Part shown: positions 22,134 to 34,205 of the stretch, piece after piece
Layout of the letters: each line of letters opens with the position of its first letter
Numbering within the stretch: the first letter of the stretch is position 1
The notes under the pieces: generated by a model
Databases searched by the model: none
Told to the model about the DNA's origin: nothing
What the model saw: only the letters and a program-made list of their open reading frames with translations
NCBI GenBank assembly: GCA_025642065.1
Contig: JAODUP010000316.1
Span: 248,001-312,000 of the forward strand
Direction of reading: 5' to 3'
Source of the DNA: Paralvinella palmiformis
Taxonomy: Eukaryota; Annelida; Polychaeta; Terebellida; Alvinellidae
Length of the DNA: 64,000 nucleotides
Position numbers and translations under genes: made by a program

Positions 22134-23045
22134 GTAAGTCGGATGTGATGTTTGTTGATGACTTGATCTATGGCTCCGTGTGTCCTGGAAAAGTTAGCCG
22201 AGTTGGGAACAGACTGACTGGGACTGCTGGTGTAGTGCTGCTGAACTGTTGTTATATTGGGAGGCAGGTGTGCTTGTGTGTGTGTGTGTGTGTCAGGTAA
22301 CATCACTGCCTGAATTTTCCGAATATCCAGGATGGCACCAGATATTATGGATAAGTTCGAAAGGGGGCCATTGTCCCAAACCTATCCCCCGAAGATTCGC
22401 CTAGAAGCAAACACGAAGCATAGGTTCATGTACGTATTAGACTTTAACCGTCGACGGTCTGTGGCTGTATTTACCAAACAAGGAAAGCTGCTGCTCTGGA
22501 ATCCAGAGACTGAGGTGTGATCCAGACCTAATAACGATATATAAATATTTATTGATCTGTTCAGTTGATGATGTCTGGTACCAAAACAACCGTTGAGTTG
22601 ATGATGACTCGTATCAAAACACCTTATTATCACAGGCCTCGAGCATATATTTGGAGGCCATTCTGAAAAGACGATTCCACTCGTCTCGTATTCGGTAGAC
22701 AACAATGGAAGATAATAATTCTATCTACCAATCAGACTCATCCAATCAAACGTCTATTGTCATCATTTAGAGACACTGACGTCTGTTTATTATCAACGAA
22801 CTGACTCAGTAAGAACGATGTTAAAGCGATTCTTTGGCCATTTGAATGGGCTATATAATTGTGGATAAGAGTGGATAATGTCTTTTGAAAAGATAACTTG
22901 GCGATTTGTCTTCGGTCCTGATCTCATCTGCGGACGAAGGGGGGGGGGGTTCTTTCTGGATGAAACACTCCACAGACTCGGGAAATACTGGAATTCAATA
23001 GCGTTATGTTGTTCCTTTGGTGCATCGTAAATACAACCCCCCCCC

Positions 23046-23078
<33 letters not shown>

Positions 23079-24491
23079 TTTATACACGCTATTCACCTTC
23101 TCCGCGTTTACTGAAAGCTAACAAACTTGACGTTAATCAAACACGTATATTTTGGTATATATATACACCGGATGATTAGATGTTAGGCTACCGCCAGAGA
23201 GCCATTGTAGGCTAAATATCGCCGTATATTACCTTATAAATGACCAGATGCTGATATATATAGCTGATGTATATCGCCATATTACACAGACTAAGGACAC
23301 GTAATGCAGCAGTAGATGCCATAAAGCTGTTAATTGTCCTGTATTGAAGTTCTCGTATCAGGAATGTTGTTTAGACATTGACTGGAGTCTGTTTGCTAAT
23401 CAATCAGTAATGTTTATCTCTTTAATAATAATTATAATAATATTAATTATAATCATTTGTTAGCTGCTAACATTTCTGAAATTTCTTCTTACCTCTTTCT
23501 CCACTCTTTCTACTCACTCATTGACTGAGCACCGGACAATTTTTCTCACTCACTCACTCACTCACTCACTCACTCACTCACTCACTCACTCACTCTCACT
23601 CACTCACTCACTCACTGAATGATCCACGTCTTCACTCATTCACTCACTCAAAAACCACCTGAATCACTCACTCGCTCAACGAACCGACGATGACTAGATG
23701 ACTAGCGCCCTCACTGACTCACATACTCAAATAACTGACTGCCCCCCACACTCACTCTCTCACTCACTCACTCACTCACTTATTCAATCAGAAAGAGGAA
23801 CTGACACCAATTAAAGCAAACTCAAGTAATGAGGAAACAGTGACCTACATAGGGTATCAGTAGCCAGTAAACTATACATAAAGGTTGGCTACTGTATACC
23901 TGATGGTATCAAGACATTCTATAGAAGAGCCAGTTAGTATGGAAGTCACATACGCTATTAACTAGTGTTAATGGCTTTCCCATAGTTTTATATATCAGGT
24001 ATCTGGCCACCTGGCGTCATATTTCGCTGTTGTTGCCATGGCGATGAGCTGTTTCCAGGGAGATGTGCTAGGCGTATTTCCGGATCAGTGCTCCGGAGTT
24101 TTGGGATCAGCGGGGATGCTAACAAGTGGAGTTATAGGGATAGCAGCATTATCAGCGGGATTATTGTTGTATATTGAAAAGCTCGTCCACCTTCCCAGAT
24201 ATACACACACCAATAAACACATATATATACGTATTTAATATTATAATCTAGATGTACGTGAATCTGAACTGTGTGTGCGTGTTATATCACCTGTCAAGAC
24301 AGAGTTATAAACAAATAGTCAATCGTGGAACCAGGTAGCCAATATTCATGCACGTACAGATAAACATCAGCTCTCAGCACAATATTTTCTAGAATATTTC
24401 TTTCTCGTCGTCTAACCCTCACCCTCACCTCACACATCTTGCCTTCACATCACACATCTTATCCTCATCTCATACCTCTCACCTCTACCAG
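22134..24491 (+). other. Probable intron 1 of the plus-strand gene
   Basis: No convincing exon. It holds a (CT)n(GT)n tract at 23046-23079 and scattered CACT arrays at 23515-23785. It ends in a long pyrimidine-rich run from about 24412 to 24489, followed by CAG. The open frame at 22332-22520 shows no family resemblance. Confidence 0.4.
23515..23785. repeat. Degenerate (CACT)n arrays
   Basis: Two main runs (23546-23616 and 23751-23780) of the tetranucleotide complementary to GTGA, joined by partially matching CTCACT/GACT words. Confidence 0.9.
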
Positions 24492-24607
24492 CCATAAGTT
24501 ACAACGTGGTTTCTCAGTTCTGCTGGGCGGAGTGCCACCAAAATGTCTGCATATCTACTCAGTCCGGACCACTTTCCCGTATCAATGCCGATCTGGATCA
24601 AAGATAG
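24492..24607 (+). CDS. Possible exon 2 of the plus-strand gene
   Basis: The acceptor CCTCACCTCTACCAG continues phase 1 from the exon at 22064-22133 and opens 37 codons to TAG, with three cysteines in the cluster FCWAECHQNVC. Joined, the product would be only 61 residues. The true exon may instead end earlier at an unrecognised donor, or the acceptor may be fortuitous. Other frames are also open here, so coding status is uncertain. Confidence 0.3.
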
Positions 24608-25432
24608 AGTGTCGGCCTGGGGGGAGGATGATGTAGCGGGGGGGCGAGGAGGCATAACTCCGGAGCTAATAAGGTCTAGCAGGATGCAGCATTTAGGAAT
24701 CTCTGGGTCTCGGCAGGACTCTCCGTCTGTACTCATGCATAATCCAGAGATCGGTGTTTTTGGTGTTTATGTCAGGATCTGTTCGTAGATGACCGATTCG
24801 CGGGAGCCATCCGGCACACGGATCGGCTCTTTATACTTCACGTAACCTATTATTGACAGCCCTGGCTCCAGTTATCGGGATTCTTACTCGACTAAATGAG
24901 GATTTAGTAGATGGAAGTCCCACGGCGACTAATAAGCTATCTGTTTTTATCTGTCAGAAGATAAAGGGTCATCCCCGATGTTACCGAGTCGTGTCGGTCA
25001 CATTACTGAACCCAAAAATCGATCAATATGTTCAATCAACAAGTTTTAACCTGTGGACCAATAGAAGTTTGATGTAAATTGTCTCGTATTGTCTCGTATT
25101 GTATTTATGTTCTATTATAATACATTGTAATGTTTTTATGTAGGGTTAACACTAATGTCCCGTAATCGGGTTTTACAATTCGATGATTGGTTCACATGTG
25201 AAGTGTCATTTCGTGATTTAAGTATACAGGGAAATCTAACTGAAGAGACCACCTTTGCGATTGAGATGAAGTATTCTTTTAATGAAGATTATAATGCAGG
25301 AGATTACTCTCCTACAAAGAAGAATTAATCGTTTAATTGAATCCTTTTCTAGAATTGTTATTATTCTGTGCACATCATTAAGTTAGAAGACCACAACTTT
25401 GTATTATCCATCGACTACTAATACTACTGACG
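24608..25432. other. No recognisable gene
   Basis: Several medium open frames on both strands at 24485-24788 but no domain or splice pattern that I can defend. Confidence 0.5.
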
Positions 25433-25669
25433 GGCGCCTCCATGGCCTAACTGGTTGAGCAGTTGGCCAAAGAGCTATAGCATCCGGGTTCAAACCCGGC
25501 CGGGCTATATCTGAAGGGTGTTTCATCTTTCACTTCCCGTCATTACCTTTGGAGGTTGCTCAACCCATTAGCACAAGGGTGGCCGTAAAACAGCAACATT
25601 TACTACAACTACTATTACTACTATTACTACTACAACTACTATTACTACTATTACTACTACAACTACGCT
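25433..25669 (+). mobile_element. tRNA-derived SINE copy with expanded ACT/ATT tail
   Basis: Well-preserved head (GGGCGCCTCCATGGCCTAAC), A-box, B-box GGGTTCAAACCCG, body, and the CAGCAACATTT end. The tail has expanded to about 70 nt of ACTACTATT units. It stands head-to-tail with another copy of the other tail type. Confidence 0.9.
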
Positions 25670-25684
25670 TCTGCCTGATCATGC

Positions 25685-25870
25685 GGGCGCCTCCGTGGTC
25701 TAGCGGTAGCGTGTTGGACCACAGATCACTACCACCCGTATTCGAATCTCGCCATGGGAATATCTGAAGGGTGTTTCATCATTGACTTCGCTTCATTACG
25801 TTAGGAGGTCGCTCGGCCCATTTAGCCTACCATGTGCACGACAGTGGCCGTAAAACATCAATCATCATCA
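25685..25870 (+). mobile_element. tRNA-derived SINE copy with 15-bp target-site duplication
   Basis: Complete copy: GGGCGCCTCCGTGGTCTAGC head, B-box TATTCGAATCTC, body, and a CATCAATCATCATCATC tail. The duplication TCTGCCTGATCATGC lies at 25670-25684 and 25871-25885. The best full-length reference copy in the window. Confidence 0.93.
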
Positions 25871-25959
25871 TCTGCCTGATCATGCCATTCCCGCAAGTAC
25901 TAAAGTACTAACGCCTTGGCCATATGTCCCAAGTCTATCCAGCGCATCCTAAGCACTCA

Positions 25960-25995
25960 CCCACTGACTGACTGACTCACCCACTCACTCACTCC
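25960..25995. repeat. CACT/GACT mixed tetranucleotide patch
   Basis: Short run of CACCCACTGACTGACTGACT and CACTCACTCACTC words. Confidence 0.85.
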
Positions 25996-26345
25996 TAATA
26001 TAACTACTACATGTACTAATACCATTATTATTACTACTATCACCATTAGGAGCTAACAATGGGTATTTGTTTACAATATAAACCGTGGAACATGATAATA
26101 AAATAATCTTATCTTCATCATCATCATCCGACCATCTGCAAGTTTATCATAATACAATCTGTCCGATTTTATCATCCAAACCCCCCCCCTCTTTCCATCG
26201 TCTATCCCTGGTTTATTGTCCAATCAAAGGAGACGGCATCACCTATCAGTTAGCACATCATCCTCTCGACATACACCAGGTCATCGGAGTCTGATTACTC
26301 ACTAAGCTCTTATTGTAATTGCATTCTTTCGTCTCCGGATCGACA

Positions 26346-26439
26346 ATGGATCCCACTCCGATCCCCTCACCCTCATCCTCCACCCCTCCCCCCAGCCTCC
26401 CTGCCCTCTTTCAGTCTCCCTCTACACTGTTGCTCGACG
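26346..26439 (+). CDS. Weak candidate exon: proline-rich ORF ending in a splice donor
   Basis: ATGGATCCC opens 31 codons rich in Pro, Ser and Leu up to GAC|GTAAGTAGG, a near-perfect donor. The stretch is mostly pyrimidine-rich low-complexity sequence, which by itself yields Pro/Ser/Leu frames. The donor is the only positive evidence. Confidence 0.15.
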
Positions 26440-26699
26440 TAAGTAGGCTGGTGGCTGCTTCAATAAATACTAAATTGGCCATCTGCCGATAAGTTATTCG
26501 CCATATTCGCTTCTGGATTTTGTTCCAGATCCCCGAGATAATGTCCTGACAGATCCCCACTAAGGCTCGCGTTCTTCTGGAAGCCGTCAATTCCGTTTGA
26601 TCTGATATGAACACTCATTCAGCATCGGTTTAAGGTTCTAAATCGGGTTCTCCGCATAGTAATTCCGACGATGGCGTATGTCTCCGTTATGGAAGAGAG

Positions 26700-26790
26700 A
26701 CGATTATTAGTCTCAGTCGGTAGGGTGGTGGAATCAAAATGCGACATCCACCGGGTTCGGATCCATCAGGTCGCTGCAGATCTTTCGCTC
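26700..26790 (+). mobile_element. tRNA-like SINE head
   Basis: TAGTCTCAGTCGGTAGGGTG resembles an A-box region and CCGGGTTCGGATCC a B-box, 30-40 nt apart. The rest does not match the main SINE body, so it is a different or decayed tRNA-derived element. Confidence 0.4.
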
Positions 26791-27414
26791 TATCGATGAT
26801 TGTCCGACCCGTTGACGTCTACGTGGATCGTACGCCTAATGGCGTGGACTGAGAAACGGCATGCTGCCCTAAGTAAAGTCCTTAGAATAGTCGTGCTCGG
26901 TTTATCTATTGTCATATTCATGAAGAGGTTTTTTTTCACGTTTGAAGGCTGCGCAGTTCCATTTTATATATCTGATCTAAGAGCTTTAATCGTTTAGAAA
27001 AATATGACGCAGACTAAATGGACCACGTGACTTCCAAGCAAAATGAAGGGAATTGAAAGATCAAAGACTCTTCATAATTTGAAGAGAGATGTCAAAATTA
27101 TGTGTCCCCCTTTTAGTCGTTTGAACATCATCAACTACAGGTGTGTGTGGGGGGGGGGCTCCTGTCTTGGCTGTTAGTTGTCATAGGTGCCAAATTTAGA
27201 TTAAAATCCATCATTTTAATTCATCTTTTGGCTCATCACTCTATCTATTGGTTACCGGATGGAACACATCTTGTCTTTGACATGTCATTCATGGCCAATG
27301 ATGATAATAATGTCATAATGAGATATTCGATATTCATAATACACTTATTGTATGCTAGACATCCATATCACTCTAGATATAACCTTGATTGATGATCAGC
27401 TTCTGTTATCTTCT

Positions 27415-27600
27415 CTCAGTCAGCGGTGTCATCGTGGTCCGCTTAGTCACGAAATCTACGTCGCAGACCTCTAGGTCGTGGGGTCGAATTCCCCCCCCCG
27501 TGAATGGGATGTTTCATCCAACAGTAAAACACCCCGACCAAATCGCTTCATTTGGTTATGGGGCAGTGCCTCGACACTTATGTCCAAGGTAAGACTAGCT
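27415..27600 (+). mobile_element. Second type of tRNA-related SINE
   Basis: GTGGTCCGCTTAGTCACGAA, then GGGGTCGAATTCCC (B-box-like), a C run, and GGGATGTTTCATCCAACAGT followed by a body unlike the main family. Single copy in this window, so assignment is tentative. Confidence 0.4.
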
Positions 27601-28016
27601 CCCAGGTCGAACACAGCAACTAACCCGATCGATCATAGTCGTCTATAATCCGGACATGATGTCCTTGTTGTCATTTATCCGGTAGGTCACCGAATGTTAG
27701 ATGAGTATGATGAATGTTATATCCGCAACCATGCCATCACGCCACCCCCACAACCTCCACACCACAGGTACAGCCATATTGTGTATGACGCCATCGACGT
27801 CCACTCGCCTAGTTACCACGTTATTGAAGCCATCTGTCATCGTGAACGTCAAAAGGTTATTCACAATCAATGACACGGCAACTCATTGTGTGTTCCCTGA
27901 TGAATAATTTGATGCTAGTCTCCATAACTCTTAACGCCGAGAAAGGACACAGTAGGGGTGTGGATGATTAGCTGTTAGAGTATAGTTAGGTGGGTGTATT
28001 ATGGGCGGTCCAGGGA

Positions 28017-28065
28017 GTGAGCGAGTCAGTCAGTCAGTCAGTCGTTCAGTTAGTGAGTGAGTCTA
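28017..28065. repeat. GAGT/GTCA tetranucleotide patch
   Basis: Imperfect run (GTCAGTCAGTCAGTCAGTCG, then AGTGAGTGAGTC). Confidence 0.85.
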
Positions 28066-28218
28066 GTAAGGTAGGTTTAATGACACCCACCTCGGTTCAA
28101 AAAGGTCGTTTAATGTAGTCACCTTTTAGTAGCCTTTTACGTAATATGACAAGACAATTATAAATGTTTCTACGGTAACTTGTGACCGTCTGTAAACATA
28201 TATTAGACAATAATTTGA

Positions 28219-28220
28219 TA

Positions 28221-28273
<53 letters not shown>
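28219..28273. repeat. (CA)n(TA)n compound microsatellite
   Basis: About 8 CA units run into about 18 AT units. Read on the minus strand this is again (AT)n then (GT)n. Confidence 0.95.
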
Positions 28274-28274
<1 letters not shown>

Positions 28275-28794
28275 ATATATATCAACGAAAATCAAATCCC
28301 AGCCTAATTATGTGAAAGCGATTATTCGGATATTTTCTTCATACTACGAAATATATAATTCCTTATTTAAACTTTAGATACGACTAATAATTTTTACTAT
28401 TTATTATATTACAATATTTGGATATTTAAACAGAAATCCAGTATATGTGTCATCGTTATGAATGATCGATTCCCTTCATTTTCTCTTGGCACGTTCTGCC
28501 GAGCGGAGTTGCATAATGACGTCATCAATACGTGCGTGTTTTGGTATATTTTCGTTCGGCTCTGTGTGCCAACAATTAACACGCGTGCATAGCCTACCGT
28601 ATAATTTAACGCCCACATTGGCGACCGGCTCAACGTGAACGTGAAAAGACAAACTTAACACGTCATCTCTACCCTCGAAACCCCGTAATTTGTGTATAAC
28701 TTAATATTAATGATAGGGTGTGACTAATCTAGACCAAATGTCCGATTCGTTGTAGAAGCATTTGAAGAAGAAAGTCTTAGCTACCAAAGAACTG

Positions 28795-28895
28795 CTTTAA
28801 AATGTTCTCTCATCTTTCACTTCGCCTCGATACATTTGGAGGATGTCAGGCCGATTGAGTCTATCACGTGGTTAAAAAATGGCAACAAGACAACA
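28795..28895 (+). mobile_element. SINE body fragment
   Basis: Matches the family body only: CTCATCTTTCACTTCGCCTC, TACATTTGGAGG, a tRNA-free middle and AATGGCAACAAGACAACATTTTACA. The head is missing. Confidence 0.65.
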
Positions 28896-30010
28896 TTTTA
28901 CAGTTTCAGGTGGATTTCCGTGTCTGAATTATATGAAGGAAATCGCTCGAATGAAGCGATAATTGAGGGCGTTTACTTCAGTTTTGCAGCTTCAGTTCCC
29001 GGTTGCTGCCGTTGGCCAGCACCGATGATACTGCGATGACACGGTGAAAGAGATAGTAAAACGGGATCAGCCAGAAATATTTTCCACTTCGTTTGTAGCT
29101 GGTCGATGTCTTGGAGCTGTTCCAAACAGACGCTAGAGGAGACACGAACTGATTAATTATTCACGGCGTCGGTACTGATTTCAGTAAACGTCGGAAAACT
29201 GGTCGGCGTCGGGCAGAGTGTGAGAATTTTGTTCTAATTGTTGTCCAATCGAATACGTTGCCCTTAATGTTCAGTACTCGCGTGCGCTGCCGCATAATAC
29301 TAATAATATGAATGGGCTAGAGTGGAGATCTAATTACCTTTTGTAATATTTGCAATTTTTGGTTTTGTCGGCTTTATTTATGTGTTTATTTGTGGGTGAT
29401 AAGCCCAGTCGCCGTTGAAACATTTAAAAAAAGTGTTAATAAAGCAAAATATTTACACGTTTTAATAAAATTTTAAAACGTAATTGCGTTTTGTACTTAG
29501 GCCATTATTGAAATAAGTGTTTGTTGGAATGGCTTAGAAGTGATTCTAAATTCTGTGCTGTTTTTGTAAAATACTGTATGTTTTGGGTCAGAGCAAGGAT
29601 TTAGAGACCCGTAGAATCTGGATGAGTCATCAACACTATTTATAGACGTTATTTAATCAATCTTGAGCAATCCAGGAATATCCCTTGAACCGTAATTTAC
29701 ACAGTCGTCCAATTTTCGGCAATGTCTCGGTTTTCGCCATGTCACAATTTCCCATCAATATCGGGTATCTTTTACATTTCTTGTTGTCTAGTTATGTTGA
29801 AAACATTTCTACACGTGTCTCCTACCGGTGATATTTGGTAAAATTGATTGTCGTAAAATATTGGAGAACCTGATTCTGTAAAACAAATGACTATGCGACT
29901 AACGTCGAAATATAATACTATAGGATATATCTATAGCAAAAGAATACAGCAACTTTAATGCGCATACCAGACACCTAAAAGTGACAAGTCTGGATTTATT
30001 ACAGATTTAT
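28896..30010. other. No recognisable gene
   Basis: AT-rich. No repeat or coding signal of note. Confidence 0.55.
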
Positions 30011-30015
30011 ATAGT

Positions 30016-30016
<1 letters not shown>

Positions 30017-30050
<34 letters not shown>
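30017..30050. repeat. (CA)n microsatellite
   Basis: About 17 CA units. Confidence 0.95.
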
Positions 30051-30052
<2 letters not shown>

Positions 30053-30477
30053 TTGTTCATAGATAATATATACTATACGGAATTCCTTAAAATAACCTCG
30101 ACCTTGATAATGTCCCTTTAGCTTCAGACCTACCCCCCACCCCCCACTTTTCCGCGCCATGTTGACAGCCTAGCCTGGTGGCACATTTACTGATCGATAT
30201 ATTTTCTATTTGATATATTTGTATGAGGCAGACATAATTACAGATAACTGCTTTATTTATTACAGCAAAGAATTGTAAGCTTATACCAGAAGCGGAAATA
30301 TAATGATTACGGTGTAAATAAACAGCTGGAAACTTCCTACTTATGTACAACAGAACAATTAAGCACCTGAAGGACATATATTCAGTTGCGAGATCCGAAC
30401 CTAGGTTCTTCGATTTTCTTGCTTCCCACCATACAGCTTGTTCTCTCGGTACAGATCAATCACAACTACAATTAGGG

Positions 30478-30665
30478 CCATCTCCGTAGCTCAGCTGATA
30501 GCGTGGCCGGTCTCTGACCTGTAACATCGGTATTACAATCCGGATCTGCCCATGACTGAATTATATTTCATCTTTCAGTTCGCCACATTATCTTTGAACG
30601 TCGCTCGGTGCTACTAGCTCACCATGCTACAAATACAACCTTAAAATAGCAACATTTAGCAGCAA
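30478..30665 (+). mobile_element. tRNA-derived SINE copy (CAACATTT tail type)
   Basis: Head GGCCATCTCCGTAGCTCAGC, diverged B-box, body words TTTCATCTTTCAGTTCGCC, and the end AAAATAGCAACATTTAGCAG. Confidence 0.8.
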
Positions 30666-30779
30666 TAGTTACATGTTAGCACAACAATTGATACACCATA
30701 CTTATACTTAGTTATACGAATATAAAACAGAGTTTATGAATGATTATAGCGATAGTCTAGAATATTTCTTTTCGTGGAG

Positions 30780-31605
30780 CTGATGCTAAGGATGGGTACT
30801 GCTACTCTCTGATGTTAAAGATGGGTACTGCTCATCTCTGATGTTAAAGATAGGTACTGCTCATCTCTGATGTTAAAGATAGGTACTGCTCATCTCTGAT
30901 GTTAAAGATAGGTACTGCTCATCTCTGATGTTAAAGATAGGTACTGCTCATCTCTGATGTTAAAGATAGGTACTGCTCATCTCTGATGTTGAAGATAGGT
31001 ACTGCTCATCTCTGATGTTAAAGATAGGTACTGCTCATCTCTGCTGTTAAATATAGGTACTTTTTTATGTTAAGGATGGGTACTGCTCATCTCTGATGTT
31101 AAGGATGGGTACTGCTCATCTCTGATGTTAAGGATCGGTACTGCTCATCTCTGCTGTTAAGGATGGGTACTGCTCATCTCTGCTGTTAAAGATAGGCACT
31201 TTTTGATGTTAAGGATGGGTACTGTTCATCTCTGATGTTAAGGATGGGTACTGCTCATTTCTGATGTTAAAGATAGGTACTGCTCATCTCTGATGTTAAA
31301 GATAGGTACTGCTCATCTCTGATGTTAAAGATAGGTACTGCTCATCTCTGATGTTAAAGATAGGTACTGATCATCTCTGCTGTTAAAGATAGGTACTTTT
31401 TGATGTTAAGGATAGGTACTGCTCATCTCTGATGTTAAAGATAGGTACTGCTCATCTCTGATGTTAAAGATAGGTACTGCATCATCTCTGCTGTTAAAGA
31501 TAGGTACTTTTTGCTGTTAAGGATGGGTACTTTTTGATGTTAAGGATGGGTACTGCTCATCTCTGATGTCAAGGATGGATAATACTCCTCATCTCTGATG
31601 TTACG
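30780..31605. repeat. 29-bp minisatellite with 23-bp short units
   Basis: About 28 copies of a unit containing TTAAAGATAGGTACTGCTCA plus TCTCTGATG. A 6-bp-shorter unit, ending GTACTTTTTGATG, interrupts at about 31050, 31190, 31390 and twice near 31500-31545. The unit after each short one switches from AAAGATAGG to AAGGATGGG or a close form. Confidence 0.95.
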
Positions 31606-31801
31606 GTGTTTTATTAATACCGATGCCAACCCCGAGTAATGTTAGTATGGTTAGAGTTGTTGATCACGTGATATCAGTTACCTGAACGGTTTGCTATCAA
31701 CATGTATAAATATTTGTTTTATGTTTCTAATCTAATCTAGTGGAGTTATCACACAGATGGACGGGAACAGACACAGACATGAGGAGAAAACCAAGATAAT
31801 A

Positions 31802-31833
<32 letters not shown>

Positions 31834-32240
31834 CACGCACGCAAGCACATAACGCAGGCACCTGCAGAGATAGGGAACAAACTGTCAGATGTTTGTGCTT
31901 GGGTAAGATTTACCCGTATTAGTCACAGACAGAACAATTATCATAACCCAATATATACACAATCAGGTGACTTACTTTGTGTGAAGAAGTACAATTCTAG
32001 ATTCGGTTCTCAGCTCAGTTTGTGCCAAATGACGAATCGTCATTATCTGTGTCAATGAGAGAGATAGCTGAGTGAGAGAGAGAGAGATGTGGATTCTTAA
32101 CCAAACTAAATCACTACTTCGTGGTGGACTGACTGACTGACTGACATACAATAAACCAATCCATACTCATCCCAACTCTGTTTACATTCGGCACCTGAGT
32201 TCTATATCTCCTTAGTAAGGTTCTAACTGTCAGCAGAACG
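31606..32240. other. No recognisable gene; (CT)n(GT)n patch
   Basis: (CT)n(GT)n at 31801-31833, GA patch near 32075-32088, GACT patch near 32127-32143. Otherwise unremarkable. Confidence 0.6.
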
Positions 32241-32560
32241 CGCATTCGTGCACACACACACACACACGCGGCACACACGGGTGGAGATAGAGACCCCCCC
32301 CGTCACACACACACACACACAGAGAGAGAGAAGAAAAACCCCCCCCCCCAGAACCACCACACACCACACACACACACAAAAAATAGTGTAGTAATACATC
32401 TATCACTCGTAGTAAGCTTCTGTATGTCCGCTTCTGTACCAATTCTGTGCGATATCTTGCTTGGCCACAGATTACTGACTGAAACGTTCTCGCTTCTTTG
32501 TTTGGCACATTGCTGGCATGGTCTACTGTCATAGCTTACCATTTACCATCACATACTCAC

Positions 32561-32598
<38 letters not shown>

Positions 32599-32800
32599 CT
32601 GTAGTAATTGAATATACTCTCACAATTGTTAGTGTCATTCTTGAAGCCGTTAAAAAGTTATTGTTATTCATAAATTTCTTTTCCTTTGTTAGACATAAAC
32701 ATCTAATGGTTAAATAATACATGTGCTTGTCTGTCCGTCTCTCTCTCTCTCACTCACATACACACACACACGCGCGCGCGCGCGCGCGCACACACATCGA
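32241..32800. repeat. Cluster of CA, GA, C-run and CG microsatellites
   Basis: (CA)n at 32251-32266, (CA)n(GA)n at 32304-32330, C10 near 32340, CCACACACACC words to 32380, (CA)n at 32562-32597, and (CT)n(CA)n then (CG)n then (CA)n at 32737-32796. The 32771-32788 CGCG run is the longest alternating CG tract here. Confidence 0.9.
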
Positions 32801-33203
32801 CAAGGGACCCCCTTCCCTCCATTCCACCCATTATCAGTATTTTATGTATGACTCATAACAAATGATAACATTGATGACACCATCAATAACGTCCTGTTAT
32901 CATTATGATTGACTATTGTCACGATATTTAATCATTCTCGTCTCGGTGACAGGTAAAAGCTTGGACTGTCAACAATCACGTGATACAGGTAATATACAGA
33001 TAGTCGTGACTGTCCCTACGGGGTGCGCTGACCGAGAAAACTCAGTCACTGCGGGGTCCCAAAAGATTGGCACCTATGTCCAGACAACGTACAGGTTAAT
33101 TGTTGTATAGATATGTCAATTAATAAATTCGTGGATCTAGAGATGTATGTTAGTATAGATTTGTATGGATGTATAGAGCGTCGTCTTTTGAGCCGGTGTC
33201 AAC

Positions 33204-33243
33204 ACGCACGCGCGCGCGCATACACACACACACACACACACAC
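33204..33243. repeat. (CG)n(CA)n microsatellite
   Basis: Alternating purine-pyrimidine tract CACGCACGCGCGCGCGCATA followed by (CA)n. Confidence 0.9.
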
Positions 33244-33362
33244 TTTTAATTATTGACTTGGTCCAGCGCTACGACCCGCCAGACCCGAAAAGCGCGGAGC
33301 AGGATGGCACCGGTTCGCCGTACGAAAGGGATGGTCTGAAGAAATTGAGAAATAAACTGATA

Positions 33363-33512
33363 CAGACAGGCAGTCAGACAGCTAGACGGGCAGTCAGATA
33401 GATAGACAGGCAGTCATTCAACTAGACAGGCAGTCAGACAGCTAGACAGGCAGTCATACAACTAGACGGGCAGTCAGATAGATAGACAGACAGTCAGATA
33501 GATAGATAGAGA
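33363..33512. repeat. 20-bp minisatellite
   Basis: About seven copies of AGGCAGTCAGACAGCTAGAC-type units, diverging through GATAGATAGAC variants into (GATA)n. Confidence 0.9.
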
Positions 33513-33803
33513 GACATGTGAATAATCGCCTTTTCATTCCGATATCTGTTCCATAATCAAACTTAATTATGATCCTGGTCTTTCTTGTTCGGGATATCTC
33601 CGGTTTTCGCGGGAAGATCCCGGGATAGTTGATTATAATTTGATTGGGTTTTCTTCCACGGCTTCGTGCTCAGACGGTCAGATGTGTCTGTGCATGGAAT
33701 TAGTGAAGTGTAATGACACTGGGTAGCTAAAGCTATAGATATTGTCTAATAATGAACAATCAGTGGAAAAAAGATGATCAATTATGTTGTGACTGGTTCT
33801 TTG

Positions 33804-33814
33804 TGTGTGTGTTG

Positions 33815-33854
<40 letters not shown>
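33804..33854. repeat. (GT)n-TTGT-(CA)n inverted microsatellite
   Basis: GTGTGTGTGTTGTCACACAC is followed by a longer CA run, so the two arms can pair as a hairpin. Confidence 0.9.
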
Positions 33855-33856
<2 letters not shown>

Positions 33857-33962
33857 GTCTTAATCGGTTTAATTAACGTCTTCGTTTAACAACAAGTCCC
33901 TTTACTCCGGTAGGGAATATTGGTGACGTCAGCCAACAACAACGAAAGGTCGAAAATCCCGG

Positions 33963-34163
33963 GTTAATGTGGTGATGGTGAAGATGATGATGATGATGAT
34001 GATAGTGGTCGTGGTGAAGATGATGGTGGTGGTGATGATGATGATTATGATGATACTGTCTTACATATTCGTGTTGTCACACACCTCTGTCATGCACACG
34101 ACACACACACACATACACACGCAGAAAGAGATAGAGAGAGGGGGAGAGAGAGAGACGGGCGTG

Positions 34164-34203
<40 letters not shown>

Positions 34204-34205
34204 AA
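33963..34205. repeat. GAT/GGT trinucleotide and CA-GA-CA-TA compound tracts
   Basis: GATGAT/GGTGGT triplets at 33966-34057, then (CA)n, GAGAGAG near 34128-34155, (CA)n 34162-34183 and (TA)n 34184-34203. No gene. Confidence 0.9.

Noticed and set aside
22332..22520. 62-codon ORF just after the signal-peptide exon
   Set aside because: No acceptor in the right phase precedes it and it resembles no known domain. Likely intronic chance frame.
24038..24238. Possible membrane-protein ORF with a hydrophobic stretch
   Set aside because: No splice context, no family resemblance, and it ends in microsatellite-like sequence.
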